From assembly GCF_000024345.1 (NCBI RefSeq), contig NC_013729.1:3844001-3908000 (forward strand): DNA of 64,000 nt, given 5' to 3'. The stretch is from Kribbella flavida DSM 17836. Lineage in GTDB: Bacteria > Actinomycetota > Actinomycetes > Propionibacteriales > Kribbellaceae. Position 1 is the stretch's first letter. Each line of letters starts with the position of its first letter. Shown piece by piece: positions 49,322 through 57,170 of this stretch. Below the pieces are notes generated by a model. It ran no database searches. It was not told where the DNA came from and saw nothing but the letters and a program-made list of their open reading frames with translations. Position numbers and translations under genes: made by a program.

Positions 49322-50346
49322 AGATCGGAATTCTGTTCGGGGGCGTCTCCGAGGAACACCCCATCTCGCTCAAGTCCGCGCGCGAGGTCGCCCGCAGCCT
49401 CGACCCCGAAAGGTACGAGCCGTACTACGTCGGGATCACCCGAGGCGGCGCCTGGATGCTCTGCGACGGCCCGGACGACGACTGGGAGAACGGCACGGGC
49501 CGCCCCGCCGTACTGTCACCGGACCGCACCGTGCACGGACTGCTCGTGCTGGAGCAGGGCCGGTACGAGACGATCAGGCTCGACGTGGTGCTGCCCGTTC
49601 TGCACGGCAGGCTCGGCGAGGACGGTGCGATCCAGGGCCTGCTGGAGCTCTCCGGTATCCCCTACGTCGGCTGCGACATCCCGAGTTCCGCGCTGTGCAT
49701 GGACAAGTCCCTGGCTTACGTCGTCGCCCGGAGCGCGGGAATCGCCACGCCGAACTTCTGGACCGTCGCGGCCAAGGAACTCCCCGACGCCGACCTGACC
49801 TATCCGGTTTTCGTGAAGCCGGCCCGGTCAGGGTCGTCGTTCGGCGTCAGCAAGGTGACCCAGGCGGACGACCTGCCGAGTGCTGTCGAAGTGGCGAGCC
49901 AGTACGACTCGAAGGTCCTGATCGAGCAAGCTGTCGTGGGCCGCGAGATCGGCTGTGCGGTCCTGGGCAACGGTGGTGACCTGGTCGTCGGCGAGGTGGA
50001 CCACATCGCGCTGTCGCACGGCTTCTTCCGGATTCATCAGGAGAGTGAGCCCGAGAGCGGTTCCGACAACTCGACGGCCATCGTTCCCGCCGACATCCCG
50101 GCCGCGTCGCGCACGCTTGTTCGGGACACCGCCAAGGCCGTGTACCGGGCGCTCGGGTGCGGCGGCCTGGCGCGCGTCGACCTGTTCCTCACCGAGGACG
50201 GCGCGGTCGTGCTCAACGAGGTGAACACCTTGCCGGGGCTGACGTCGTACAGCCGCTACCCGAGAATGATGGCCGCCGCAGGACTGTCGATGGGCGAAGT
50301 GATCGACCGCGTCGTCTCGCTGGCACTGACGGGCAACAAGCGATGA
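49318..50346 (+). CDS. vanA: D-alanine--D-lactate ligase VanA-type
   Basis: A 342-residue ATP-grasp ligase that joins D-Ala to D-lactate, giving peptidoglycan ends with low vancomycin affinity. The N-terminal ILFGGVSEEHPISLKSAREV and the ATP-grasp strands VFVKPARSGSSFGVSKV and VVLNEVNTLPGLTSYSRYP are clear. The omega loop HGFFRIHQE holds His240, equivalent to VanA His244, which marks D-Ala-D-Lac rather than D-Ala-D-Ala specificity. Start and stop overlap vanH and vanX by four bases (ATGA). Confidence 0.96.
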   Translation: MKIGILFGGVSEEHPISLKSAREVARSLDPERYEPYYVGITRGGAWMLCDGPDDDWENGTGRPAVLSPDRTVHGLLVLEQGRYETIRLDVVLPVLHGRLGEDGAIQGLLELSGIPYVGCDIPSSALCMDKSLAYVVARSAGIATPNFWTVAAKELPDADLTYPVFVKPARSGSSFGVSKVTQADDLPSAVEVASQYDSKVLIEQAVVGREIGCAVLGNGGDLVVGEVDHIALSHGFFRIHQESEPESGSDNSTAIVPADIPAASRTLVRDTAKAVYRALGCGGLARVDLFLTEDGAVVLNEVNTLPGLTSYSRYPRMMAAAGLSMGEVIDRVVSLALTGNKR

Positions 50347-50951
50347 GAGCCGGTTTCGCTTTCGTCGACGAGGTGGTGCCCGGACTGCGCTGGGACGCCA
50401 AGTACGCGACCTGGGACAATTTCACCGGCAAGCCGGTCGACGGCTACCTGGTCAATCGGATTGTCGGTACGAACGCTCTGTGCGAGGCCCTGGACACCGC
50501 ACGGGACAAGGCGCAGTCCCTGGGTTTCGGGCTGTTGCTCTGGGACGGATATCGCCCCCAACGCGCCGTGAACTGTTTTCTGCGCTGGTCGAGGCAGCCG
50601 GAGGACGGCCGGACCAAGCTCCGGCACTACCCGAACATCGACAGGACCGAGATGTTCGCGAAGGGATACGTGTCGGTCCGGTCGGGTCACAGCCGCGGCA
50701 GCAGCGTCGACCTGACGCTCTACCACCTAAACACCGGTGAACTCGCCGCCATGGGCGGTGACCACGACCTGATGGATCCGATCTCGCACCACGGCGCTCC
50801 GGGCCTCACCGCGGCCGAAGCGCAGAACCGGGAGTCCCTGCGCTCGGTCATGGAGTCCTGCGGCTTCGCTGCGTACGCAGCCGAGTGGTGGCACTACACC
50901 CTCAGGGACGAGCCGTACCCGAACGACTACTTCGACTTTCGCATCGGCTGA
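50343..50951 (+). CDS. vanX: D-Ala-D-Ala dipeptidase VanX
   Basis: A 202-residue zinc dipeptidase that removes D-Ala-D-Ala so that only D-Ala-D-Lac enters the wall. It has the same length and numbering as enterococcal VanX: Arg71 in GYRPQ, zinc ligands His116 and Asp123 in SGHSRGSSVDL, catalytic Glu181 and zinc ligand His184 in EWWHY. There is no signal peptide, as expected for a cytoplasmic enzyme. The MurG-like gene follows after six bases. Confidence 0.97.
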   Translation: MRAGFAFVDEVVPGLRWDAKYATWDNFTGKPVDGYLVNRIVGTNALCEALDTARDKAQSLGFGLLLWDGYRPQRAVNCFLRWSRQPEDGRTKLRHYPNIDRTEMFAKGYVSVRSGHSRGSSVDLTLYHLNTGELAAMGGDHDLMDPISHHGAPGLTAAEAQNRESLRSVMESCGFAAYAAEWWHYTLRDEPYPNDYFDFRIG

Positions 50952-50957
50952 GGACAC

Positions 50958-52133
50958 ATGGCGCGACAGCATCCCGATCCGGCCGGCTTCGCCGGTGCGG
51001 AGGCAGAACTCGCCCGGCACGGCGTGACCGCACCGCGCGTCGTGGTCGTCGGCGGCCACTCGGCCGGGCACATCGAGCCCGCGATGAACCTCGCCGACGC
51101 GCTGCGGCGGCTGGAGCCCACGGCCGAGATCACCGCCCTCGGCACCGTTCGCGGTCTGGACACCACGCTCATTCCGGCCCGCGGCTACCCGCTGGAGCTC
51201 ATTCCGCCGGTGCCGCTACCGCGGACGCTGAGCCCGGCTCTGCTGCAGACGCCGGGGAAGCTGCGCGAGTCGGTGCTGGCGGCCGAGGCCGTGCTCGAGC
51301 GGGTGCGGGCCGAGGTCGTGGTGGGTTTCGGCGGCTACGTCGCCGCACCGGCCTACCTGGCCGCCCGCAGGCAAGGTCTGCCGATCGTCGTCCACGAGGC
51401 GAACGCCCGGCCCGGAGTGGCGAACCGGCTGGCGGCCCGGATGACGACGCACGTGTTCACCGCGGCGCCGGGGGTCCGGCTGGCGCACGCCACCGCGATC
51501 GGGATCCCACTGCGGCCTGCGATCACCGGGCTCGACCGGGGCGCGTTGCGGGACGCGGCTCGGCGGCGGTTCGGCCTGCGCCCGGACGGGCCGGTCCTGA
51601 TGGTCACCGGTGGTTCGCAAGGCGCGCGGACGATCAACGCCGCGGTGTCCGACGCGGCCCCGGCGCTGCGCGCGGCCGGCATCCAGGTGCTGCACATCAC
51701 CGGGTCGCAGCACGTGGTCGAGGTCCCGGACGGTGATCCGGCTGAGCCGCCGTACGTCGTGACTCCCTACGTCGACGAGATGCAGTACGCCTACGCCGCG
51801 GCAGACTTCGTGATCTGCCGCTCCGGGGCGATGACCTGCGCCGAGCTGGCCGCCGTCGGCTTACCGGCCGCGTACGTCCCGCTGCCGCTGCGCGGCGGGG
51901 AGCAGCGGCTCAACGCCGAACCGGTCGTCGGCGCCGGCGGCGCACTGCTCGTCGACGACGCAGACCTCGACCCGGCCTGGATCGGGACCACCCTGATTCC
52001 CCTGCTGAACGATCCTCAGCAGCTCACGGCCATGTCCGCCCGCGCCTCCGCTGCGGGCGCACCCGACGCCGACAACGTGCTGGCACGCCACGTGCTCACC
52101 ACGATCGCCGACCGACGGAGCTCCGCCTCATGA
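50958..52133 (+). CDS. MurG paralogue (GlcNAc transferase-like) in the van operon
   Basis: A 391-residue GT-B glycosyltransferase resembling MurG, which adds GlcNAc to lipid I to make lipid II. The N-terminal Gly-rich loop is VVVGGHSAGHIEPAMNLADA, where MurG has GGTxGH; VVVGFGGYVAAPAYLAAR and MVTGGSQGARTINAAV are family-typical, and PLPLRGGEQRLNAEPV corresponds to the MurG signature that normally reads QxxNA. It is unlikely to be the only MurG, as it is not in a cell-wall cluster. It may favour D-Lac precursors. A rare TTA Leu codon is at 51861-51863. Its stop overlaps the next start. Confidence 0.87.
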   Translation: MARQHPDPAGFAGAEAELARHGVTAPRVVVVGGHSAGHIEPAMNLADALRRLEPTAEITALGTVRGLDTTLIPARGYPLELIPPVPLPRTLSPALLQTPGKLRESVLAAEAVLERVRAEVVVGFGGYVAAPAYLAARRQGLPIVVHEANARPGVANRLAARMTTHVFTAAPGVRLAHATAIGIPLRPAITGLDRGALRDAARRRFGLRPDGPVLMVTGGSQGARTINAAVSDAAPALRAAGIQVLHITGSQHVVEVPDGDPAEPPYVVTPYVDEMQYAYAAADFVICRSGAMTCAELAAVGLPAAYVPLPLRGGEQRLNAEPVVGAGGALLVDDADLDPAWIGTTLIPLLNDPQQLTAMSARASAAGAPDADNVLARHVLTTIADRRSSAS

Positions 52134-52648
52134 CAACCACCCCCACCAGCTGCGACGGGGCAGGAGAACGCATGCAGATCCGACCGGCACAGCCCGACGA
52201 CGCCGAGTCCGTCAACGAGCTGCTGCACCAGCTGGGCTATCCCCAGGACGATCCCGCCACAACAGCAGCCCGCCTCCAGATCTGGCACGACGACCCCACC
52301 AGCGCGGTCTACGCAGCCGATGCGCGCGGCAACCTTCTCGGCCTCGTCGCGATCCACGCCTGCCCGTTCTTCGAGCACCCCGGCTCTTGGGGCCGGATCA
52401 CCGCACTGGTCGTCTCCGAACGAGCGCGCGGCCAGGGCATCGGCCGTCACCTGATCGCAGCGGCAGAAGCCTTCGCGGTACGCCGTGGCTGCGTGCGCAT
52501 GGAGGTCACCAGCGCCGACCGCCGCCAGGACGCGCGCGCGTTCTACCGACGTTTGGGCTACCTCGACCAGGTGGGCAGCTCATCGCGGTTTCTCCGCGAT
52601 CTCGTCGGCACCGGCCGCCGGGGAGAGCGACTGCCGCCGCGGCGTTGA
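52130..52648 (+). CDS. GNAT family N-acetyltransferase in the van operon
   Basis: A 172-residue acetyltransferase translated in overlap (ATGA) with the MurG paralogue. The core starts MQIRPAQPDDAESVNELLHQ at residue 15; the acetyl-CoA loop is VVSERARGQGIGRHLIAAAE, then MEVTSADRRQDARAFYRRLG, as in small-molecule acetyltransferases. An N-terminal extension of 14 residues is dispensable-looking. Co-translation with van genes suggests a cell-wall precursor or antibiotic as target, but this is inference. Its 3' end overlaps the convergent vanS by 69 bp. Confidence 0.82.
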   Translation: MTTTPTSCDGAGERMQIRPAQPDDAESVNELLHQLGYPQDDPATTAARLQIWHDDPTSAVYAADARGNLLGLVAIHACPFFEHPGSWGRITALVVSERARGQGIGRHLIAAAEAFAVRRGCVRMEVTSADRRQDARAFYRRLGYLDQVGSSSRFLRDLVGTGRRGERLPPRR

Positions 52649-53806
52649 CGCGCGACCGTCGCCGGCCGCTCGCCGCGGGTCCAGGCCGGAGCTGGTCGCC
52701 CGCCGGCGGCGGGCGGGGAGTTCCACCGTGACGCGGAGACCGCCGCCGGGACGGGGATCGAGGGTCAGCGCCCCGTTGTGGGCCTCGGCGATGCTCTTGA
52801 CGATCGCCAGACCGAGGCCGACGCCCGCGTGGTCGCCGCGGACGCGGCCGGTGCCGCGCTGGAACGGTTCGGTGAGGGTGGAGACCAGCTGCCGGGTCAG
52901 CGTTTCGCCGGTGTTCTCGACGGTGAGCACCACGGTCCTGGGCCGAACGCTGGTCGTCACCCACACGGTGCCGTGCTCGGGCAGGTTGTGCACGATCGCG
53001 TTGTGCACGAGATTCGTCGTCAGCTGCAGCAGCAGCGCCTTCGAGCCGCTGGTGGGGGCGATGTCGCCGGAGGTCTCCAGCGCGACGCCCCGTTCCTCCG
53101 CGAGCGGCAGCAGGGTTTCGGTGGCTTGTTCCGCTGCGAGCGACAGGTCGACGTGCTCCGGCGCGAACGACCGCTGGTTGGCACGGCTCAGCAGCAGCAT
53201 CGCTTCGGTGAGGTCGATCGCCCGGCTGTTGACCAGGTGCAGGCGTTCGACCAGCTCGCCGGTGTCGCGGTCGGGGTCGTTGCGAGCGACCTCGAGCAAG
53301 GTCTGCGTGATCGCCAGCGGGGTGCGCAGTTCGTGGGAGGCATTGGCGGCGAACCTGCGCTGCTCGGCGTCATGAGCCTCCAGCCGCGCGAGCATGGTGT
53401 CGAAGGCGTCGGCGAGCTCGCGGAACTCGTCCTGCTGGCCTTCCAGGTGGATCCGGTGCGACAGCGAACCGTTCGCCGCCTGGCGGGTGGCGGCGGTGAT
53501 GCGGGTCAACGGCGCGAGCATGCTGCCGGCCAGGATCCACCCGCCCAGCAGGCCGAAGACGAGCAGGAATCCCATCGCCGCGGCGGCCTTCCAGACGAAG
53601 GCGTCGAACAGGTCCGAGCGGTCCGGCATGTGGGGCAAGGGACCAGGTGTTCGCCGGACGCCGGGCGAGAGCGTCGTCACCTCGGGGACGTAGCGCAGCA
53701 GGAACACCCAGACGGTCGCGAGCAGCAAGGTCCCGGCGACCATCAGGAACCCGGCGTAGCTGAGGGTGAGCTTGAGCCGAACGCTCCACCCCGGCTCCCT
53801 ATCCAC
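52580..53806 (-). CDS. vanS: Sensor histidine kinase VanS
   Basis: A 408-residue kinase. Two membrane helices (about residues 10-37 and 73-95) enclose a short outer loop of roughly 35 residues, like actinobacterial VanS proteins. HAMP and dimerisation regions follow, with the phosphorylated His158 in NASHELRTPLA, then N, G1 and G2 boxes (NLVHNAIVHN, GVGLGLAIVKS). GTG 53806 overlaps the vanR stop by eight bases and has AGGAG six bases upstream; an upstream GTG (53830) is weaker. It has a Pro/Arg-rich tail of about 40 residues. It is predicted to phosphorylate VanR in response to glycopeptides. Confidence 0.9.
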   Translation of the reverse strand: MDREPGWSVRLKLTLSYAGFLMVAGTLLLATVWVFLLRYVPEVTTLSPGVRRTPGPLPHMPDRSDLFDAFVWKAAAAMGFLLVFGLLGGWILAGSMLAPLTRITAATRQAANGSLSHRIHLEGQQDEFRELADAFDTMLARLEAHDAEQRRFAANASHELRTPLAITQTLLEVARNDPDRDTGELVERLHLVNSRAIDLTEAMLLLSRANQRSFAPEHVDLSLAAEQATETLLPLAEERGVALETSGDIAPTSGSKALLLQLTTNLVHNAIVHNLPEHGTVWVTTSVRPRTVVLTVENTGETLTRQLVSTLTEPFQRGTGRVRGDHAGVGLGLAIVKSIAEAHNGALTLDPRPGGGLRVTVELPARRRRATSSGLDPRRAAGDGRASTPRRQSLSPAAGADEIAEKPR

Positions 53807-54494
53807 GCTCGGCTCCTGGACGGTCCGCACCGGGTGCGGTGGCGATGCGGTAGCCGACGCCGGGCACGGTGGCGATGATCCAGGGTTCGCCGAGCCGTTT
53901 GCGCAGTGCGGAGACCGTGATGCGGACGGCGTTGGTGAACGGGTCGGCGTTCTCGTCCCAGGCTCGCTCCAGCAACTCCTCGGCGCTGATCACCCCGCCC
54001 TCGGCCGCGACCAGAACCTCGAGCACGGCGAACTGCTTGCGGGTCAGCGCGACGTAGCGGCCGTCGCGGTAGACCTCCCGGCGGAACGGGTCCAGCCGCA
54101 GGCCCGCGATCTCCCGCACCGGCGGCCTGTTGTGTGTCCGCCGGCGGTCGAGCGCCCGGAGCCTGAGCACGAGCTCCTGCAGCTCGAACGGCTTGGTGAG
54201 GTAGTCGTCGGCGCCGAGCTCGAACCCGGTCACCTTGTCGTCGAGCCGGTCCGCGGCGGTCAGCATCAGAATGGGGGTTCCGCTGCCGGAGGCAACGATG
54301 CTCGCGGCCACCTCATCGCCGGAGGGGCCGGGAATGTCGCGGTCCAGCACGGCGATGTCGTAGGCGTTGACGCTCAGCAGCTCCAGCGCGGTGTCGCCGT
54401 CCCCCGCGATGTCGGCCGCGATCGCTTCCAGCCGGAGCCCGTCGCGGATGGCCTCTGCCAGATACTGCTCGTCCTCGACCACCAGCACACGCAT
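53799..54494 (-). CDS. vanR: Response regulator VanR (OmpR family)
   Basis: A 231-residue regulator. The receiver domain begins MRVLVVEDEQYLAEAIRDGL, has the phospho-acceptor Asp51 in VLDRDIPG and the conserved Lys101 in LTKPF; the winged helix contains RKQFAVLEVLVAAEGGVI and VRITVSALRKRLGEPWI. ATG 54494 is preceded by GGGAGC and TAGCAT, so a leaderless or short-leader start is possible; a GTG at 54518 is an alternative. It is divergent from vanY over TATCG repeats likely to be its own binding sites. Confidence 0.9.
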   Translation of the reverse strand: MRVLVVEDEQYLAEAIRDGLRLEAIAADIAGDGDTALELLSVNAYDIAVLDRDIPGPSGDEVAASIVASGSGTPILMLTAADRLDDKVTGFELGADDYLTKPFELQELVLRLRALDRRRTHNRPPVREIAGLRLDPFRREVYRDGRYVALTRKQFAVLEVLVAAEGGVISAEELLERAWDENADPFTNAVRITVSALRKRLGEPWIIATVPGVGYRIATAPGADRPGAERG

Positions 54495-54519
54495 GCTCCC
54501 GATGCTACGGTCCGGCACC

Positions 54520-54581
54520 TATCGGCGGCGTATCGAAAACCACATACGGGCCGGCAACACCGCGTTGCCTTGACTGGCGGC
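54520..54581 (+). promoter_or_regulatory. Van promoter-leader module, vanY copy
   Basis: TATCGGCGGCGTATCG (TATCG repeated at an 11-bp period), CATAC, GGCAAC and TTGACTG precede the vanY ATG at the same spacing as the vanH and small-peptide copies. The repeats also lie just upstream of vanR, so VanR may control itself from here. Confidence 0.75.
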
Positions 54582-55193
54582 ATGAATCACGCAGCAGCTG
54601 GAACCAGGTCCCGAAGGGTGCTCCGACCGTACTCCGTCGGTGTGATCGTCGCCATCGCCGCGATCATCGGCACCCTCGGCTACCAGTCGGCCGCTCCCCT
54701 GTTCAGGGACGCCGGTCCCGGCGACCACGGTGGCGGGTCGGCAACGGACGACGGCGCCCTTCCCGACGGCGCCGGCGTCTTCGACGACCAGTACCCCGGC
54801 GTGGCCAACCTCGACCCGGGCCTGCTCCGGGCGGTGCGCGACGCGGCGACGGACGCCGCGGACGACGGGGTCAGATTCTCCGTCAACAGCGGCTGGCGGT
54901 CCCCGGAGTACCAGAAGCAGTTGCTGCGGGACGCGGTCGCGAAGTACGGCTCGGAGGAGAAAGCGGCCCGGTGGGTGGCCACGCCGGAAACCTCCCCGCA
55001 CGTCGCCGGGCACGCGATCGACCTCGGTCCTGCGGCCGCGACGGCGTGGCTGTCCGAGCACGGCGCGAAGTACGGACTGTGCCAGATCTACCGGAACGAA
55101 CCCTGGCACTACGAGCTGCGCACCGAGGCGATCGATGGGGGCTGCCCGCGGATGTACGCCGACCCGACCCAGGACCCGCGGATGCGCAAGTAG
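54582..55193 (+). CDS. vanY: D-Ala-D-Ala carboxypeptidase VanY (M15B)
   Basis: A 203-residue zinc carboxypeptidase. An N-terminal membrane anchor (about residues 18-36) places the catalytic domain outside the membrane, where it trims terminal D-Ala from peptidoglycan stems. Zinc ligands lie in SPHVAGHAIDLG (S-x-H-x3-G-x-A-x-D) and EPWHYELR; the upstream NSGWRSPEYQKQLL is family-typical. The linker after the anchor is Gly/Asp-rich. The VanR-type module before it places it in the same regulon as vanHAX. Confidence 0.93.
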   Translation: MNHAAAGTRSRRVLRPYSVGVIVAIAAIIGTLGYQSAAPLFRDAGPGDHGGGSATDDGALPDGAGVFDDQYPGVANLDPGLLRAVRDAATDAADDGVRFSVNSGWRSPEYQKQLLRDAVAKYGSEEKAARWVATPETSPHVAGHAIDLGPAAATAWLSEHGAKYGLCQIYRNEPWHYELRTEAIDGGCPRMYADPTQDPRMRK

Positions 55194-55321
55194 GCCGTCG
55201 TCGCGAACGCGCCGAGCGCTGACGCGAGCAGCTGTCGGCGTGAAACAGTCGGGGAGGGAACACTCGGCGGGACGCCACGCACGAGGCCCGCCGGCCGCAT
55301 CACGGACAGAGGAGCTGCTCG

Positions 55322-57094
55322 ATGACGTTCACCACCCGGCCCACGCTGCGCGGCACGTTCGGGATGGTCTCGTCCACGCACTGGCTCGCGTCGCAGTCGG
55401 CGATGCGGATGCTGGAGCTCGGCGGCAACGCGTTCGACGCGGCCGCCTGTGCCGGCTTCGTGCTCCACGTGGTCGAACCGCACCTCAACGGCCCGGGCGG
55501 CGAGGTGCCGGCGATCGTCGCCACCGCGGAGGACCCGACGCCTCGGGTGCTGTGCGGACAGGGTGTCGCGCCGGCCGGGGCGACCATCCAGCACTTCCGC
55601 GATCTGGGGCTCTCGCTCATCCCGGGCTCCGGCCCACTGGCAGCCGCCGTACCGGGAGCGGTTGACGCGTGGCTGCTGCTGCTCAGGGATCACGGGACTC
55701 TGCCACTGCGCACAGTGCTCGAGCCTGCGATCGACTACGCGCGCAACGGCCACCCTGCCGTCGGCCGGGTCGGTGACACCGTGGCGACCGTGCAAGAGCT
55801 GTTCACCGAGTACTGGCCGACCTCCGCCGCGCTTTGGCTGCAGAACGGCCGTCCGCCGGCGCCGAACGAGCTGATCAAGAACCCTGCCTACGCTGACACG
55901 CTGGAGCGTCTGGTCCTGTCGGCGGAAGGGGCCGGCCCTGACCTGGTCGCTCAGGTCGAGCGGGCCCGGGTGACCTGGCGTGAGGGCTTCGTGGCCGAGG
56001 CGATCGACGAGTTCTCCCGGCTGCCGCACCGCGACTCCAGCGGAGAGGATCACGCGGGGTTGATCACCGGCGCGGACGTGGCCGGCTTCACCGCCAGCTG
56101 GGAGGACGCCGCGACGCTCGACTGGCACGGCCACACGGTCGCGAAGACGGGTCCATGGGGCCAGGGCCCGGCTCTGCTCCAGTCCCTCGCCGTCCTGGCC
56201 GAGCTGGGCGACCCCGCCGATCTGGACCTGACCAGCGCGGAGGCGGTGCACACCACGGTCGAGGTGATGAAGCTGTCGTACGCCGACCGCGAGGCCTGGT
56301 ACGGCGACGCCGCCGACGTACCGCTCAAGACCCTGCTCTCCCCCACGTACGCCGCCTCCCGAGCCGCGCTGATCGGCGCGGAGGCGTCGCTGGAGCTGCG
56401 GCCGGGATCCCCCGACGGCCGCAGGCCATCCCTGGCCTCGGTTGCCACGGGCAAGGAGCTGGGCGACGCGACGACCGGGGAACCGACCGTCGCGGCGGAC
56501 GGCGGCACCCGCGGCGACACCTGCCACGTCGACGTGGCCGACCGGTGGGGCAACGTCATCTCGGCCACTCCCAGCGGTGGGTGGCTGCAGTCGTCGCCGA
56601 CAATCCCGTCGCTCGGGTTCTGCCTGGGCAGCCGGCTGCAGATGTTCTGGCTGGAAGAAGGGCTCGCGTCGTCGCTCGCGCCGGGGATCCGGCCGCGCAC
56701 GACGTTGACGCCGACGCTGGTGCTGCGGGACGGCGTACCGGTGCTGGCGTGTGGGTCGCCGGGTGGGGACCAGCAGGACCAGTGGCAGTTGCTGTTCCTG
56801 CTGCGGCACCTCACCGGAGGTCAGGAGCTGCAGGAGGCGATCGACGCGCCCGCCTGGCACACCACCGGCTTCCCCTCGTCGTTCTACCCGCGAGCGACCG
56901 AGCCGGGGGGTCTGGTGATCGAGAACCGGCTCGGAGCAGCTGTCCGCGACGAGCTCGCCGGTCGCGGGCACGTCGTCACGGAGTCCGACGCGTGGAGCCT
57001 CGGCCGCCTGTGCGCGGTCGCACGTGAACCCGGTGGAGTCCTGTCGGCCGCAGCGAACCCCCGCGGCATGCAGGGGTACGCCGTCGGCCGGTGA
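55322..57094 (+). CDS. Gamma-glutamyltransferase family Ntn-hydrolase
   Basis: A 590-residue proenzyme-type protein. The large-subunit start GMVSSTHWLASQSAMRMLEL and NAFDAAACAGFVLHVVEPHL are family-typical. The predicted self-cleavage and nucleophile site is the Thr of GDTCHVDVADRWGN, where classic enzymes read T-x-H-x-S; here the Ser is Asp. GSPGGDQQDQW replaces the usual GSPGGSRI oxyanion segment, so substrate use probably differs from glutathione hydrolysis. No signal peptide is seen. ATG 55322 follows GAGGAG. It could be an amide or cephalosporin-type acylase. Confidence 0.87.
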   Translation: MTFTTRPTLRGTFGMVSSTHWLASQSAMRMLELGGNAFDAAACAGFVLHVVEPHLNGPGGEVPAIVATAEDPTPRVLCGQGVAPAGATIQHFRDLGLSLIPGSGPLAAAVPGAVDAWLLLLRDHGTLPLRTVLEPAIDYARNGHPAVGRVGDTVATVQELFTEYWPTSAALWLQNGRPPAPNELIKNPAYADTLERLVLSAEGAGPDLVAQVERARVTWREGFVAEAIDEFSRLPHRDSSGEDHAGLITGADVAGFTASWEDAATLDWHGHTVAKTGPWGQGPALLQSLAVLAELGDPADLDLTSAEAVHTTVEVMKLSYADREAWYGDAADVPLKTLLSPTYAASRAALIGAEASLELRPGSPDGRRPSLASVATGKELGDATTGEPTVAADGGTRGDTCHVDVADRWGNVISATPSGGWLQSSPTIPSLGFCLGSRLQMFWLEEGLASSLAPGIRPRTTLTPTLVLRDGVPVLACGSPGGDQQDQWQLLFLLRHLTGGQELQEAIDAPAWHTTGFPSSFYPRATEPGGLVIENRLGAAVRDELAGRGHVVTESDAWSLGRLCAVAREPGGVLSAAANPRGMQGYAVGR

Positions 57095-57170
57095 CCGACC
57101 GAACCCCTCGGTCCTCGACCGGGCGGACAACCCGGTTGCCGAGGGCAGTCCGGCTGGATACGTTGACGCC

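Noticed and set aside
48029..55193. Van locus on a mobile element
   Set aside because: No transposase, integrase, terminal repeats or tRNA flank it, and base composition looks the same as the neighbours.
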